Positions 8,637 to 16,612 of a DNA stretch of 64,000 bases are shown piece by piece. The number at the start of each line of letters is the position of its first letter. The stretch's first letter is position 1. Below the pieces are notes generated by a model. That model worked only from the letters and a program-made list of their open reading frames with translations, searched no databases and had not been told where the DNA came from. The DNA is taken from contig NZ_CP014525.1 of NCBI RefSeq assembly GCF_001611975.1, forward strand, positions 1,542,001 to 1,606,000, given 5' to 3'. Made by a program: the position numbers and the translations under genes. This stretch comes from Haematospirillum jordaniae (GTDB taxonomy: Bacteria; Pseudomonadota; Alphaproteobacteria; Rhodospirillales; Rhodospirillaceae).

Positions 8637-10160
8637 ATGACAGCGCATAATGCACCCTATGACCTTGCTGTTATTGGTGGCGGCATTAATGGGTGCGGTA
8701 TCGCGCGGGATGCTGCCGGGCGCGGCTTGTCAACGTATTTGTGTGAGCGTGATGACCTCGCATCAGCAACCTCATCAGCCAGCACCAAATTGATTCATGG
8801 TGGCTTGCGTTATCTTGAACATATGCAATTTCGTCTGGTTCGGGAGTCTCTGGCTGAAAGGGACGTTTTGTTGCGGTCCGCTCCGCACCTTGTTCGTCCC
8901 CTATTCTTTATCCTTCCTTGGGCACCGGGTTTGCGCCCGCGCTGGTTCCTGCGTTTTGGTCTTTTCCTGTACGATGCCTTGGGGCAACGGCAGATTTTGC
9001 CTGCATCCCGTGCCCTGGATTTACGGGTTGATCCGTCCGGTGCGCCCCTGTTGCCGGCCTTTCAGAAGGGGTTTGAGTATGCCGACTGTTGGGTGGATGA
9101 TGCGCGGTTGGTAATTCTTAATGCGCGCGATGCGTCTAGGCGTGGTGCTGTTATTGACAGTGGTACACGGTGTATCAGGGCCCGCCGAGATGCAGGAGGA
9201 TGGTGCCTGACTGTTGTGTCGCGTGATTCATCCCGTGAACGTGATGTATGGGCAAAAGTTCTGGTCAATGCATCCGGACCATGGGTGAATGATGTTATGG
9301 CTAACGTGATTGATGGTGCGTCATCTCATGAAGGTCTGAGAGAGAGGGTGCGTCTAGTTTGTGGCAGTCATATTGTGGTTCCCAAGCTTTTCAGCCATGA
9401 AAAAGCCTACATCCTTCAGCACACGGATCGTCGCGTTATTTTTGCTCTGCCTTTTGAAGATGATTTTACCCTGATTGGCACAACAGATCTGGATTACAGT
9501 GGTGACCCATCGGATGCCTGCTGTTCGGGGGAGGAGACTGCGTATCTATGCGCGGCGGTTTCGCGTTATTTTCGCCATTCTGTTTGTCCTTCGGATGTTA
9601 TCTGGACGTATTCTGGCGTTCGGCCTTTGTATGACGATGGTGCCTCGGCTTCCCATACCGTGACACGTGATTATGTCCTGCGTGTTGACAGGTCTTCTGA
9701 TATGGCACCTGTTCTTCACGTCTTTGGTGGCAAGATAACGACGTACCGCAAGCTGGCCGAATCAGCCCTTGAACGTCTGCGTGAGTTCTTTCCCGACCTT
9801 GGCCCATCGTGGACAGAGGTTTCCTGTCTGCCGGGCGGTGATTTTGATCCCGTTGACTTTGACAGGCACGTTGCAGACCTGTTGAGAGCTTATCCTTTTC
9901 TGAACGCGCGTCAGGCGCACCGTCTTTTCAGTGCATATGGTACGTGTGTGAACGATCTTCTGGGTGATGCGTCGTGCTGGTCTGATCTTGGGGAGGCTTT
10001 CGGGGCAGGCCTTACCGCCCGGGAGGTGCAGTGGATGATCCAGCATGAATGGGCCCACAGCGCAGACGATGTGCTATGGCGACGGTCCCGTTTGGGATTG
10101 CGTGTGACCCGCAAGGAATCTGGGGCTCTGGACGCCTGGATCCGTAGTCAGGTCTCCTGA
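8637..10160 (+). CDS. glpD: Aerobic glycerol-3-phosphate dehydrogenase
   Basis: FAD-dependent, membrane-associated enzyme that oxidises sn-glycerol 3-phosphate to dihydroxyacetone phosphate and passes electrons to the quinone pool. At 507 residues it is the normal GlpD length. Visible features are the FAD Rossmann motif GGGINGCGIA near residue 14, the family signature SSASTKLIHGGLRYLE, and the later FAD/substrate segments (NASGPWVND, then GTTDLDYSGDP, VFGGKITTYRKLAE) plus the C-terminal helical domain. The start ATG 8637 follows AGAGG. It is divergent from the repressor gene glpR. No glycerol kinase or facilitator gene is in the window. Confidence 0.95.
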   Translation: MTAHNAPYDLAVIGGGINGCGIARDAAGRGLSTYLCERDDLASATSSASTKLIHGGLRYLEHMQFRLVRESLAERDVLLRSAPHLVRPLFFILPWAPGLRPRWFLRFGLFLYDALGQRQILPASRALDLRVDPSGAPLLPAFQKGFEYADCWVDDARLVILNARDASRRGAVIDSGTRCIRARRDAGGWCLTVVSRDSSRERDVWAKVLVNASGPWVNDVMANVIDGASSHEGLRERVRLVCGSHIVVPKLFSHEKAYILQHTDRRVIFALPFEDDFTLIGTTDLDYSGDPSDACCSGEETAYLCAAVSRYFRHSVCPSDVIWTYSGVRPLYDDGASASHTVTRDYVLRVDRSSDMAPVLHVFGGKITTYRKLAESALERLREFFPDLGPSWTEVSCLPGGDFDPVDFDRHVADLLRAYPFLNARQAHRLFSAYGTCVNDLLGDASCWSDLGEAFGAGLTAREVQWMIQHEWAHSADDVLWRRSRLGLRVTRKESGALDAWIRSQVS

Positions 10161-10189
10161 GTTCCCTAAGTAGCACTGCGTCAGATTTT

Positions 10190-10795
10190 CTATTGTCGGG
10201 TCGGATTGCCGAAGTCCGGCAAATCAACCGGCTGGGGAAGGGGGGGCGTCTGATCTGTGGCCTTTGTTTCAGCCTGTTCTTGTCGGGCTTCTAACAGCTC
10301 CATCATGTGTGCTGCTCTGGCTCCGGCTTCCTTGGAGTCCTGGCTCGGTCTTCGTGTCGTGTCCCGCTGCACTTTGCGCGATGCTTGTTGTCGCGCTGTG
10401 TTCTTGTATGCTCGGGATATGTCATCTTCAATCTGCGCAAGGCGTGATGCAATGATGCTCATGTGCTCACGTACGGTGGCTTCGTGTTTGCGTATGCTTT
10501 CTTCCGTTGTGGCGCGCAGGTCGTGTTCCATGCGATCAACGCGCACTGCGCTGTCCTGTTCCAGCGACCGGCGGATCCTACTGACATCCTTGACAAGCTC
10601 TGTCCGCAACTGGCGCGACTGTTTTCCAAGCTCATCCCGAATATGGCGCAGGTTTTTCTCCATGTCAGAGCGGAGTTCCACCTTTATCTGATAGGCCGAT
10701 TTGACAAGGGATGATAGATAGGAAAGCAGGAAGAAAAGTCCTATAACCAAGGCGGCAACGGATACCGTCAGCCCTGTCAGAACGGCATAATCCAT
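10190..10795 (-). CDS. Membrane-anchored coiled-coil protein, unknown function
   Basis: A 201-residue protein of no recognised family. One N-terminal transmembrane helix (residues about 5-30) is followed by a long, highly charged, Arg/Glu-rich coiled coil (about 35-130). A low-complexity C-terminus rich in Pro, Gln and Thr completes it. This suggests a cytoplasmic coiled coil tethered to the inner membrane, though topology is inferred. The start has a very strong GGAGGAG about ten bases upstream. It is convergent with glpD and divergent from the glutamine-synthetase-like gene. RmuC/YhcB-like tethers have a similar shape, but no motif supports either. Confidence 0.7.
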   Translation of the reverse strand: MDYAVLTGLTVSVAALVIGLFFLLSYLSSLVKSAYQIKVELRSDMEKNLRHIRDELGKQSRQLRTELVKDVSRIRRSLEQDSAVRVDRMEHDLRATTEESIRKHEATVREHMSIIASRLAQIEDDISRAYKNTARQQASRKVQRDTTRRPSQDSKEAGARAAHMMELLEARQEQAETKATDQTPPLPQPVDLPDFGNPTRQ

Positions 10796-10981
10796 GGCTT
10801 GGTTCTCCTCCCCCCGGAAGTCCCGGACGCCGTATATGGATCACGGCACGGGCGTCCAGTCATTCTACGTCCGCCCGTTTCGCGTGTACATACGGCTGTT
10901 TTCGTCTGTTGTCATGGTTGTCTCTGCGGGGTATGTCAGGCTATCATCTGCCAGTGTATGACTTTACAGACGAGGCGTTGC

Positions 10982-12400
10982 ATGTCTGAGACCGAAGCCG
11001 CGCCGAGCGGCGCCCCGGCCTCTTCTCCTTCCTCTACCGATAGTGGAGGGCCCCTGACAACAGAAGATCTGGTCCAGTGGATCACAGAGCGTGGCATGAC
11101 CGAAGTGGAATGCCTTGTTCCCGATCTTGCGGGCGTACCAAGGGGTAAAATATTACCTGCCCACAAATTTATTGCTGGTCTGAAAGACCGTGGGCTACGT
11201 TTGCCTGAAAGTTTGTTTATTCAGACAATCACGGGGGATTACCCCGAAGAGGATGTGATGGAGGATGTGGATCAGGACATGTATTTGCGTCCTGATCCAT
11301 CCACGGTCCGAGTCGTTCCGTGGTACGACGAGCCGACCTGCCAGGTTATCAACGATTGCTATTACAGGGATGGCAGTGCGGTTGATATTGCGCCCCGCCA
11401 CGTTCTTCGCCGGGTGTTGCGCCTGTATGAGGAAAAGGGATGGGCCCCTGTCATTGCCCCCGAGCTTGAGTTTTATCTGGTCAAGGTCAACACGGACCCT
11501 GACTATCCTCTGGAGCCCCCCATCGGGCGTTCAGGCCGGGCTGAAATCGGGCGTCAGGCTTTCGGGATCGATGCGGTCAACGAATTCGATCCTCTGTTCG
11601 AGGACGTGTATGACTATGCAGAAGCCCAAGGGCTTGATGTCGATACGCTCCATCACGAGTCCGGGCCTGCGCAGATGGAGATCAATTTCGAGCACGGAGA
11701 CCCCCTGGATCTGGCGGACCAGGTTTTCCTATTCAAGCGTACGGTGCATCAGACAGCGCTGCGTCACAATGTGTACGCGACCTTTATGGCCAAACCCTTG
11801 GAGGGGCAGCCGGGCAGCGCCATGCACCTGCATCAGTCTGTAGTCGAACGTGACAGCAGGCTCAGCCTGTTTGTTGACCGGGATGGCAGAGAAAGCGATC
11901 TCTTCCGTTGGCATATTGGCGGTTTGCAAACCTACCTGCCCCAGGCCATGTTGCTGCTGGCGCCGCACGTCAACAGTTACAGGCGGCTGGTGAAGAACTT
12001 CTCGGCCCCGATCAACATGCACTGGGGGCGCGACAATCGGACGGTTGGTTTGCGTGTCCCCAACTCGGAAGCCGGCGATACCCGCATCGAGAACCGTTTG
12101 TCCGGTGCGGATGCCAATCCCTATCTTGCCATTGCGGCATCGCTGTTATGCGGCTATCTGGGCATGGTGGAGCGTCTGGAGCCATCAAACCCGATAACGG
12201 GATCAGGCTATACCAAGGCTCATGATCTGCCAAAGCATCTGCCTGATGCCATTGAGAAGTTCCAGAAGGCACAGCGCCTGCACGAGCATCTGGGGGATTT
12301 GTTCGGGGCTGCCTTTACGGCGGTGAAGTGGGCGGAGTGGGATGCCTATCAGGATGTCATCAGCTCTTGGGAGCGTGAGTTCCTGCTGCTGAACGTGTGA
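10982..12400 (+). CDS. Glutamine-synthetase-family enzyme (gamma-glutamylpolyamine synthetase-like)
   Basis: ATP-dependent gamma-glutamyl ligase of the GS fold, 472 residues. Visible features are the beta-grasp domain (VECLVPDLAGVPRGKILP), the metal-binding Glu segment IAPELEFYLV, the GPAQMEINFEHG and HLHQSV catalytic segments, and the C-terminal NRTVGLRVPNS...RIENRLSGADANPYL. It lacks the adenylylation Tyr loop of GlnA. The divergence resembles PuuA-type enzymes that glutamylate putrescine, and the nearby polyamine genes make that attractive. The exact amine substrate is inferred. ATG 10982 is preferred over upstream in-frame starts because GAGG precedes it and family similarity begins soon after. 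Confidence 0.82.
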   Translation: MSETEAAPSGAPASSPSSTDSGGPLTTEDLVQWITERGMTEVECLVPDLAGVPRGKILPAHKFIAGLKDRGLRLPESLFIQTITGDYPEEDVMEDVDQDMYLRPDPSTVRVVPWYDEPTCQVINDCYYRDGSAVDIAPRHVLRRVLRLYEEKGWAPVIAPELEFYLVKVNTDPDYPLEPPIGRSGRAEIGRQAFGIDAVNEFDPLFEDVYDYAEAQGLDVDTLHHESGPAQMEINFEHGDPLDLADQVFLFKRTVHQTALRHNVYATFMAKPLEGQPGSAMHLHQSVVERDSRLSLFVDRDGRESDLFRWHIGGLQTYLPQAMLLLAPHVNSYRRLVKNFSAPINMHWGRDNRTVGLRVPNSEAGDTRIENRLSGADANPYLAIAASLLCGYLGMVERLEPSNPITGSGYTKAHDLPKHLPDAIEKFQKAQRLHEHLGDLFGAAFTAVKWAEWDAYQDVISSWEREFLLLNV

Positions 12401-12424
12401 TGATGGCGTGAATAGATGTTTGGT

Positions 12425-12457
12425 CCCCGCGTCTGATCAGGCTGACATGACGCGGGG
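12425..12457. terminator. Stable hairpin between convergent genes
   Basis: A 9-bp perfect stem, CCCCGCGTC (12425-12433) with GACGCGGGG (12449-12457), sits where the GS-like gene and the CoA-binding protein gene converge. It includes the last codons of the latter. No T-run follows on either strand, so it may be a transcript 3'-end stabiliser and not a classical intrinsic terminator. Confidence 0.4.
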
Positions 12458-12931
12458 ATATTCCTGTTTCGGGCAGCGGTTCATGATGACAGACAGGCCT
12501 GCGGCTTCGGCCGTGGAGGCAGCGTGGTCGTTCCGTACGCCGATCTGCATCCATATGATCTTTATATGGCGCTGTTGTGCTAGGCGGATGGCCTCGTCCA
12601 CAATGTCGGATACGGCATCGCTTTTCCGGAAAATATCCACCATGTCAAAATCATGGGGAATATCGCCCAAGGATGCAAAGACCTGCTCACCCAACAGGGT
12701 TTGACCGGCCAGTGACGGATTGACCGGGATAACCCGGTACCCTTTCTTTTGCAGAAAGGCCATCACGCCGTAGCTTGGGCGTTCCGGCCTGTCAGAAGCC
12801 CCCACCATGGCAATAACGCGTACGGTTTCAAGAATGCTGCGCAGAACAGAATCCGGATAGGCAATCAGGGCATGCTGATCCTGCGGAAGTCGGTCTGGCG
12901 TGTGACGGAAGTGCATGGGGCTTTTGTCCAT
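12437..12931 (-). CDS. CoA-binding domain protein (YccU-like)
   Basis: A 164-residue cytoplasmic protein with a single CoA_binding Rossmann domain (VIAMVGASDRPERPSYGVM near residue 45, then GYRVIPVNPSLAG, VDIFRKSDAV, IIWMQIGVRNDHAA). Family members bind CoA, but their role is not established. The reading frame begins with a GTG at 12946 and has ATGs at 12937 and 12931. The GGAG in this leader is best spaced for the ATG at 12931. It lies 15-30 nt downstream of the antiporter gene, so the two are probably one transcript. Confidence 0.82.
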   Translation of the reverse strand: MDKSPMHFRHTPDRLPQDQHALIAYPDSVLRSILETVRVIAMVGASDRPERPSYGVMAFLQKKGYRVIPVNPSLAGQTLLGEQVFASLGDIPHDFDMVDIFRKSDAVSDIVDEAIRLAQQRHIKIIWMQIGVRNDHAASTAEAAGLSVIMNRCPKQEYPRVMSA

Positions 12932-12961
12932 CGTCATGATCTCCACTGTCGGCTGCCGTGC

Positions 12962-14752
12962 TTACTCGTGTGTATGTATATGCACCCGCAGCCATCGGGG
13001 CAGGTATCGCAGAACTTTGTCCCACAGGTCCGAGCGTGTCGGGTCAAGGCGAATGCCGACAGAGATGATCTCGTCACCTTCCGTTTGTACAACAACAAGC
13101 TCGACCGGGCCGGCTGATACCGTATCTCCGACCGATGGAGTGTCGGCCAAATGGTCCCTCAGCCATTCTGCAATCGTGACGCCTTCGACAGGCCCATCAA
13201 CGGGTATTTCGTATGCCAAAGAGACGGGGCCCAGTGCCGTCGCCCCGGGGATAACAAAGTCCCCAAGGGCTGTATTACTTTTCTTCCGGCTATTGGACAG
13301 GAATTGTCGATCAAGGGTCAGGCTGTGTTCCGGTGGTGCCAGGAACAGCACAAAGTCGCCAGTTTTCAGGGTATGCAGCATGCGTTCGGGCACAACAAGG
13401 CCAGATCGCAGGACAGCCAGAATACGCGTTCGTTGGGGGAGGCTGAGTTCTGAGACAGGCCGACCGGCCATGGGGCAGCTTTCCCCGACGGTATAACCAA
13501 CAATATCCCGGTCTAGGTTTGACGGGATATCGACCTCGAGGCGTCCCTCCTGAGCCGGTGCCGGGGGGATCTCAATTTTCAGCAGCCTTGCTGCTAGGCC
13601 AATGGTCCACCCCTGCAGGGTCAGGGAGACAAGGACGACCGTAAAGGTAATATTGAAAATCTGCTGGGCTTCCGGGATCCCGGCCAGAACAGGGATGATG
13701 GCGAGATAAATCGGTACCCCGCCCCGCAGGCCAACCCAGGCAATAAAGGCCCTCTCCCGCAGGGCAAAGCGGCTGCCCGCTAGGCAAAGGGCCACCGCCA
13801 CCGGGCGGGCAATGAAAACCATGGTCAGTGCAATGGCCAAAGCCGGCACAAGATCGGGCAGAAGCTGGTGCGGTGTGACCAGAAGCCCCAACCCAACCAA
13901 TAGAACAAGCTGGCTGACCCAGGCAATACCATCGTGGAAACGGAGAATGACGCTTTGGGCCCGTAGCCGCTGGTTGCCTGCAACGATGCCGGCCAGATAG
14001 ACGGTCAGAAACCCAGAGCCGCCCAGAACGTGGCTGACCCCATAGAGTGACAGGGCGCCTGCAATCAGCATGACTGGGTATAGACCCGGGGCCAGCAAGG
14101 TGCGATTGACCAGAAAGGCTAGGGCTGCTCCCCCGCCAATTCCGATTGCCGTGCCCACGCTGAAGGCCTGGAAGAGTGACAGGCCTGCGGTAACAAGGGA
14201 GTCAGTGGTTGACCCATTGGTCAGGATCATGCCTACCAGCGTAACCGTCAAGAGGACGGCCATGGGATCGTTGGCCCCTGATTCCAGTTCAAGAGTCGAG
14301 GACACTCGCTCCCGGACGGCCGATCCTTGTTGGTGCAGCAGCAGAAAGACCGCAGCCGCATCTGTTGAGGCGACGACCGTACCGGTCAGAAGAGCTACAA
14401 GAACGCCGCTGTCAAAGGCAATCCAGGCGGTTATGCCGGTTATGATGGCCGTGATCACAACGCCCACCGTCGCCAGTGCTGTTGCCCGCCCCCACGATCG
14501 TCGTACAGATCGTAATGATGTCCGCAGTCCGCCATCGAACAAGATAATGGCAACAGCAACTGAGGCAGCCGTGTAAATGGCCTCGAAGTTGGAAAAGCGA
14601 ATGCCGCCTGGGCCATCTTCGCCCGCCAGCATGCCAAACCCCAGGAAGACCAGAAGCAAAGGGGCGCCGATGCGCGTTGATAGGGCGCCAGTAAGAATTG
14701 CAACCAGCAACAGGCTGCCACCAATCAGGATAAGGTGGTTTGCCGTTTCCAC
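12962..14752 (-). CDS. cvrA: Potassium/proton antiporter, CvrA (NhaP2) family
   Basis: A 596-residue inner-membrane K+/H+ antiporter. The N-terminal two-thirds has about twelve transmembrane helices with the CPA1 signatures (FDGGLRTSLRSVRR, GTVVASTDAAAVF, LELESGANDPMAVLL with the exchange Asp). It is followed by a TrkA-C regulatory domain (about 400-480) and a C-terminal CorC/HlyC-type transporter-associated domain (about 510-590). This domain order is that of NhaP2/CvrA. Family members export K+ in exchange for H+. The GTG start at 14752 is supported by AGGGA eight bases upstream. It probably forms an operon with the CoA-binding protein. Confidence 0.9.
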   Translation of the reverse strand: METANHLILIGGSLLLVAILTGALSTRIGAPLLLVFLGFGMLAGEDGPGGIRFSNFEAIYTAASVAVAIILFDGGLRTSLRSVRRSWGRATALATVGVVITAIITGITAWIAFDSGVLVALLTGTVVASTDAAAVFLLLHQQGSAVRERVSSTLELESGANDPMAVLLTVTLVGMILTNGSTTDSLVTAGLSLFQAFSVGTAIGIGGGAALAFLVNRTLLAPGLYPVMLIAGALSLYGVSHVLGGSGFLTVYLAGIVAGNQRLRAQSVILRFHDGIAWVSQLVLLVGLGLLVTPHQLLPDLVPALAIALTMVFIARPVAVALCLAGSRFALRERAFIAWVGLRGGVPIYLAIIPVLAGIPEAQQIFNITFTVVLVSLTLQGWTIGLAARLLKIEIPPAPAQEGRLEVDIPSNLDRDIVGYTVGESCPMAGRPVSELSLPQRTRILAVLRSGLVVPERMLHTLKTGDFVLFLAPPEHSLTLDRQFLSNSRKKSNTALGDFVIPGATALGPVSLAYEIPVDGPVEGVTIAEWLRDHLADTPSVGDTVSAGPVELVVVQTEGDEIISVGIRLDPTRSDLWDKVLRYLPRWLRVHIHTHE

Positions 14753-14964
14753 AGGCGGAATTCCCTTTTCTTTCAGGACGGCAGGCTTTTTCCAGTATAG
14801 GGGGCGTACCCTGTTACAGATACTGCTTTCAGTGCGTTGTCATGTTTGAGTGATTGCAATGTGTTTTGCACATAATCCCTGTAATGCCTTGCTTTATGCG
14901 GCACTCAGGAGAGGTATTATAGGGCCTCACCATTAGTGCATTGATATAAAAGAATTAATTTTGG

Positions 14965-14992
14965 TTGACGTCTTCTCTCTTCGTGGCATACT
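14965..14992 (+). promoter_or_regulatory. Candidate sigma70-type promoter for rplM-rpsI
   Basis: TTGACG (14965-14970) and CATACT (14987-14992) with a 16-bp spacer, about 70 bp before rplM. An AT-rich stretch lies just upstream (14943-14960), which could act as an UP element for a ribosomal protein operon. The rest of the 309-nt gap between cvrA and rplM (14753-14964) shows no gene. Confidence 0.5.
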
Positions 14993-15009
14993 CCGCGCTC
15001 CTGGTTTCA

Positions 15010-15041
15010 CCGGGGTGCTAGCTTATGGTGCCTGCACCCGG
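15010..15041 (+). promoter_or_regulatory. Leader stem-loop upstream of rplM
   Basis: CCGGGGTGC (15010-15018) pairs with GCACCCGG (15034-15041), giving eight pairs with one bulge, inside the short leader between the promoter and the rplM ribosome binding site. It could be a ribosomal-protein autoregulatory site or a simple leader hairpin. No known alphaproteobacterial L13 leader is recognised. Confidence 0.35.
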
Positions 15042-15061
15042 CGATAAATGAAGTGAGAGCC

Positions 15062-15526
15062 ATGAAAACCTATTCCGCCAAGCCGACGGATGTGTCCCGC
15101 AAATGGTACGTGATCGATGCCGAAGGCGTCGTTCTGGGCCGTCTTGCTGCCACCGTCGCCAATATACTGCGGGGCAAGCACAAGTCGATCTATACCCCGC
15201 ATATCGACACCGGTGACCATGTGGTCATCATCAATGCCGAGAAGGTTGCCCTGACCGGTCGCAAACTCTCCCAGAAGCGTTTCTATTGGCACACCGGGTA
15301 TCCGGGTGGCATCAAGGACCGCACCATGGAGCAGATTCTGACAGGTCCTTTCCCGGCCCGTGTTATCGAAAAAGCCGTGGAGCGTATGGTGCCCCGTGGT
15401 CCGCTTGGCCGTGCCCAGCTGAAGAAGCTTCGGGTTTATGCCGGCGCCGAGCATCCGCACGAGAGCCAGCAGCCTGAAGTGCTGGACTTGGCTGCCCGTA
15501 ATCCAAAGAACAAGAGGAGCGCGTAA
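15062..15526 (+). CDS. rplM: 50S ribosomal protein L13
   Basis: Large-subunit ribosomal protein uL13, 154 residues, essentially full length. Hallmarks are KTYSAKPTDVSRKWYVIDA at the start, LGRLAATVANILRGKHK, HVVIINAEKVALTGRKLSQK, then GGIKDRTMEQIL and MVPRGPLGRAQLKKLRVYAG. The ATG at 15062 is chosen over an in-frame codon nine bases upstream, because GTGAGAG precedes it and the protein family begins there. It is followed after 3 nt by rpsI, the usual two-gene operon. Confidence 0.98.
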   Translation: MKTYSAKPTDVSRKWYVIDAEGVVLGRLAATVANILRGKHKSIYTPHIDTGDHVVIINAEKVALTGRKLSQKRFYWHTGYPGGIKDRTMEQILTGPFPARVIEKAVERMVPRGPLGRAQLKKLRVYAGAEHPHESQQPEVLDLAARNPKNKRSA

Positions 15527-15529
15527 TCC

Positions 15530-15982
15530 ATGTCCCTCGCGGATTTGAAGGGCTCCGTCATGGAGATGCCAAAAGTCGAGCCGAAGCGTGATGCACAGGG
15601 TCGTTCCTATGCAACCGGTCGACGCAAGGATGCTGTCGCCCGCGTCTGGGTGAAGCCAGGTTCCGGCAAGATTATTGTGAATGGCCGCTCCCTGGAGCAG
15701 TACCTCGTGCGTCCTGTTCTGAGAATGCTGGTCAACCGTCCGTTTTCGGTTGCCAACGTGTCCGACCAGTTTGATGTGATATGCACCGTCAACGGTGGTG
15801 GTCTGTCCGGCCAAGCCGGGGCGATTCGTCATGGTATCAGCCGTGCCCTGTCCCTGTTTGATCCGGCGCTGCGCCCTTCCCTGAAGGCTGCCGGGTTCCT
15901 GACTCGTGACCCCCGCGTGGTCGAGCGCAAGAAGTACGGTAAGCCCAAGGCTCGCCGTTCGTTCCAGTTCTCGAAGCGCTGA
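15530..15982 (+). CDS. rpsI: 30S ribosomal protein S9
   Basis: Small-subunit ribosomal protein uS9, 150 residues including the N-terminal extension of about 25 residues typical of alphaproteobacteria. Diagnostic segments are YATGRRKDAVARVWVKPGSG, INGRSLEQYL-like NGRSLEQYL, GGGLSGQAGAIRHGISRAL, and the C-terminal PRVVERKKYGKPKARRSFQFSKR-type tail that reaches the ribosomal P site. It is co-transcribed with rplM (3-nt gap) and ends before a strong intrinsic terminator. Confidence 0.98.
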   Translation: MSLADLKGSVMEMPKVEPKRDAQGRSYATGRRKDAVARVWVKPGSGKIIVNGRSLEQYLVRPVLRMLVNRPFSVANVSDQFDVICTVNGGGLSGQAGAIRHGISRALSLFDPALRPSLKAAGFLTRDPRVVERKKYGKPKARRSFQFSKR

Positions 15983-16010
15983 TTGCAGCGTTCTTTGTTG
16001 CTGTTCACTG

Positions 16011-16037
16011 GGGGCTGGCATGTGTCAGCCCCTTTTG
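16011..16037 (+). terminator. Intrinsic terminator of rplM-rpsI
   Basis: GGGGCTG...CAGCCCC stem followed immediately by TTTT, 28 nt after the rpsI stop. Confidence 0.8.
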
Positions 16038-16121
16038 TGCATCAGGAGGGGGCTTTTCACCCTGTTTCGGGCTGATATGTCTGGAATATGTCTTTGGGTC
16101 TTTCCCCTTTATCTTGTTTTG

Positions 16122-16151
16122 CTGACCTGTTTTCCCCTATCGCTTTATAAA
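16122..16151 (+). promoter_or_regulatory. Candidate promoter for the decarboxylase leader
   Basis: CTGACC (16122-16127), an 18-bp spacer and TATAAA (16146-16151). This would start a transcript at about 16158, just before the first leader hairpin, giving a 5' leader of about 455 nt. Confidence 0.4.
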
Positions 16152-16157
16152 GTTTAT

Positions 16158-16612
16158 CCCTGTACTTTTATGAGTGCATAAGTACGGCATTCCGGAATGC
16201 AAAAACCGTTTGCATTGTCTGTCGTCCGGAGCTACAGAAACGTTGTCCGTATTCGCACGTGCCCGTCGTCGCCGGACAGCCATAGTTCCCGATTTTCCGG
16301 GGCTTTGGAGGCGACCTAAAGCAACGACGTAACGCGGCTTTTTTGGTCTCTGCCAGCCTTCCACCGTTGGCGATACTGAAGAGGCACTTTACATCATTGC
16401 CAAGCGTGCGGGTTGGTTCTCCCCAATCCGAAAACTGGCCCCATGACCCAACAGTCGGCAACCCCCGGCTGCCTGGTGTGCCAGCCACGAACAGCAAGCA
16501 CTGCCATTCGCCTGCAGGTGCCGGAAGCCTGCGGGATATCCGGAAAAGCATGGGGGTGCTGTCCGGGTGGTTTTCCGGTTTCGTGAAACCTGACAGCCGA
16601 AAGCTCGCTGCC
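16158..16612 (+). ncRNA. Long structured leader of the ornithine decarboxylase gene (speF-leader candidate)
   Basis: The 630 nt between rpsI and the decarboxylase hold no credible gene but dense structure. Features are a bulged hairpin GTACTTTTATG/CATAAGTAC (16162-16185) and a perfect palindrome GCATTCCGGAATGC (16187-16200). A nested stem follows in which GTCGCC (16268-16273) pairs with GGCGAC (16310-16315), AGCC (16278-16281) with GGCT (16301-16304), and an inner CCG with CGG. A T-run in GGCTTTTTTGG lies near 16337-16347. Alphaproteobacterial ornithine decarboxylase genes are known to carry a long conserved leader RNA, the speF motif described by comparative genomics. Position and size here fit, but a covariance-model match could not be run. 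The ligand, if any, is not established. Confidence 0.55.

Noticed and set aside
15023..16021. A 332-codon open frame on the minus strand, antisense to rplM and rpsI
   Set aside because: It spans two unmistakable ribosomal protein genes and their gap. The translation has no recognisable domain, so it is a by-product of codon bias.
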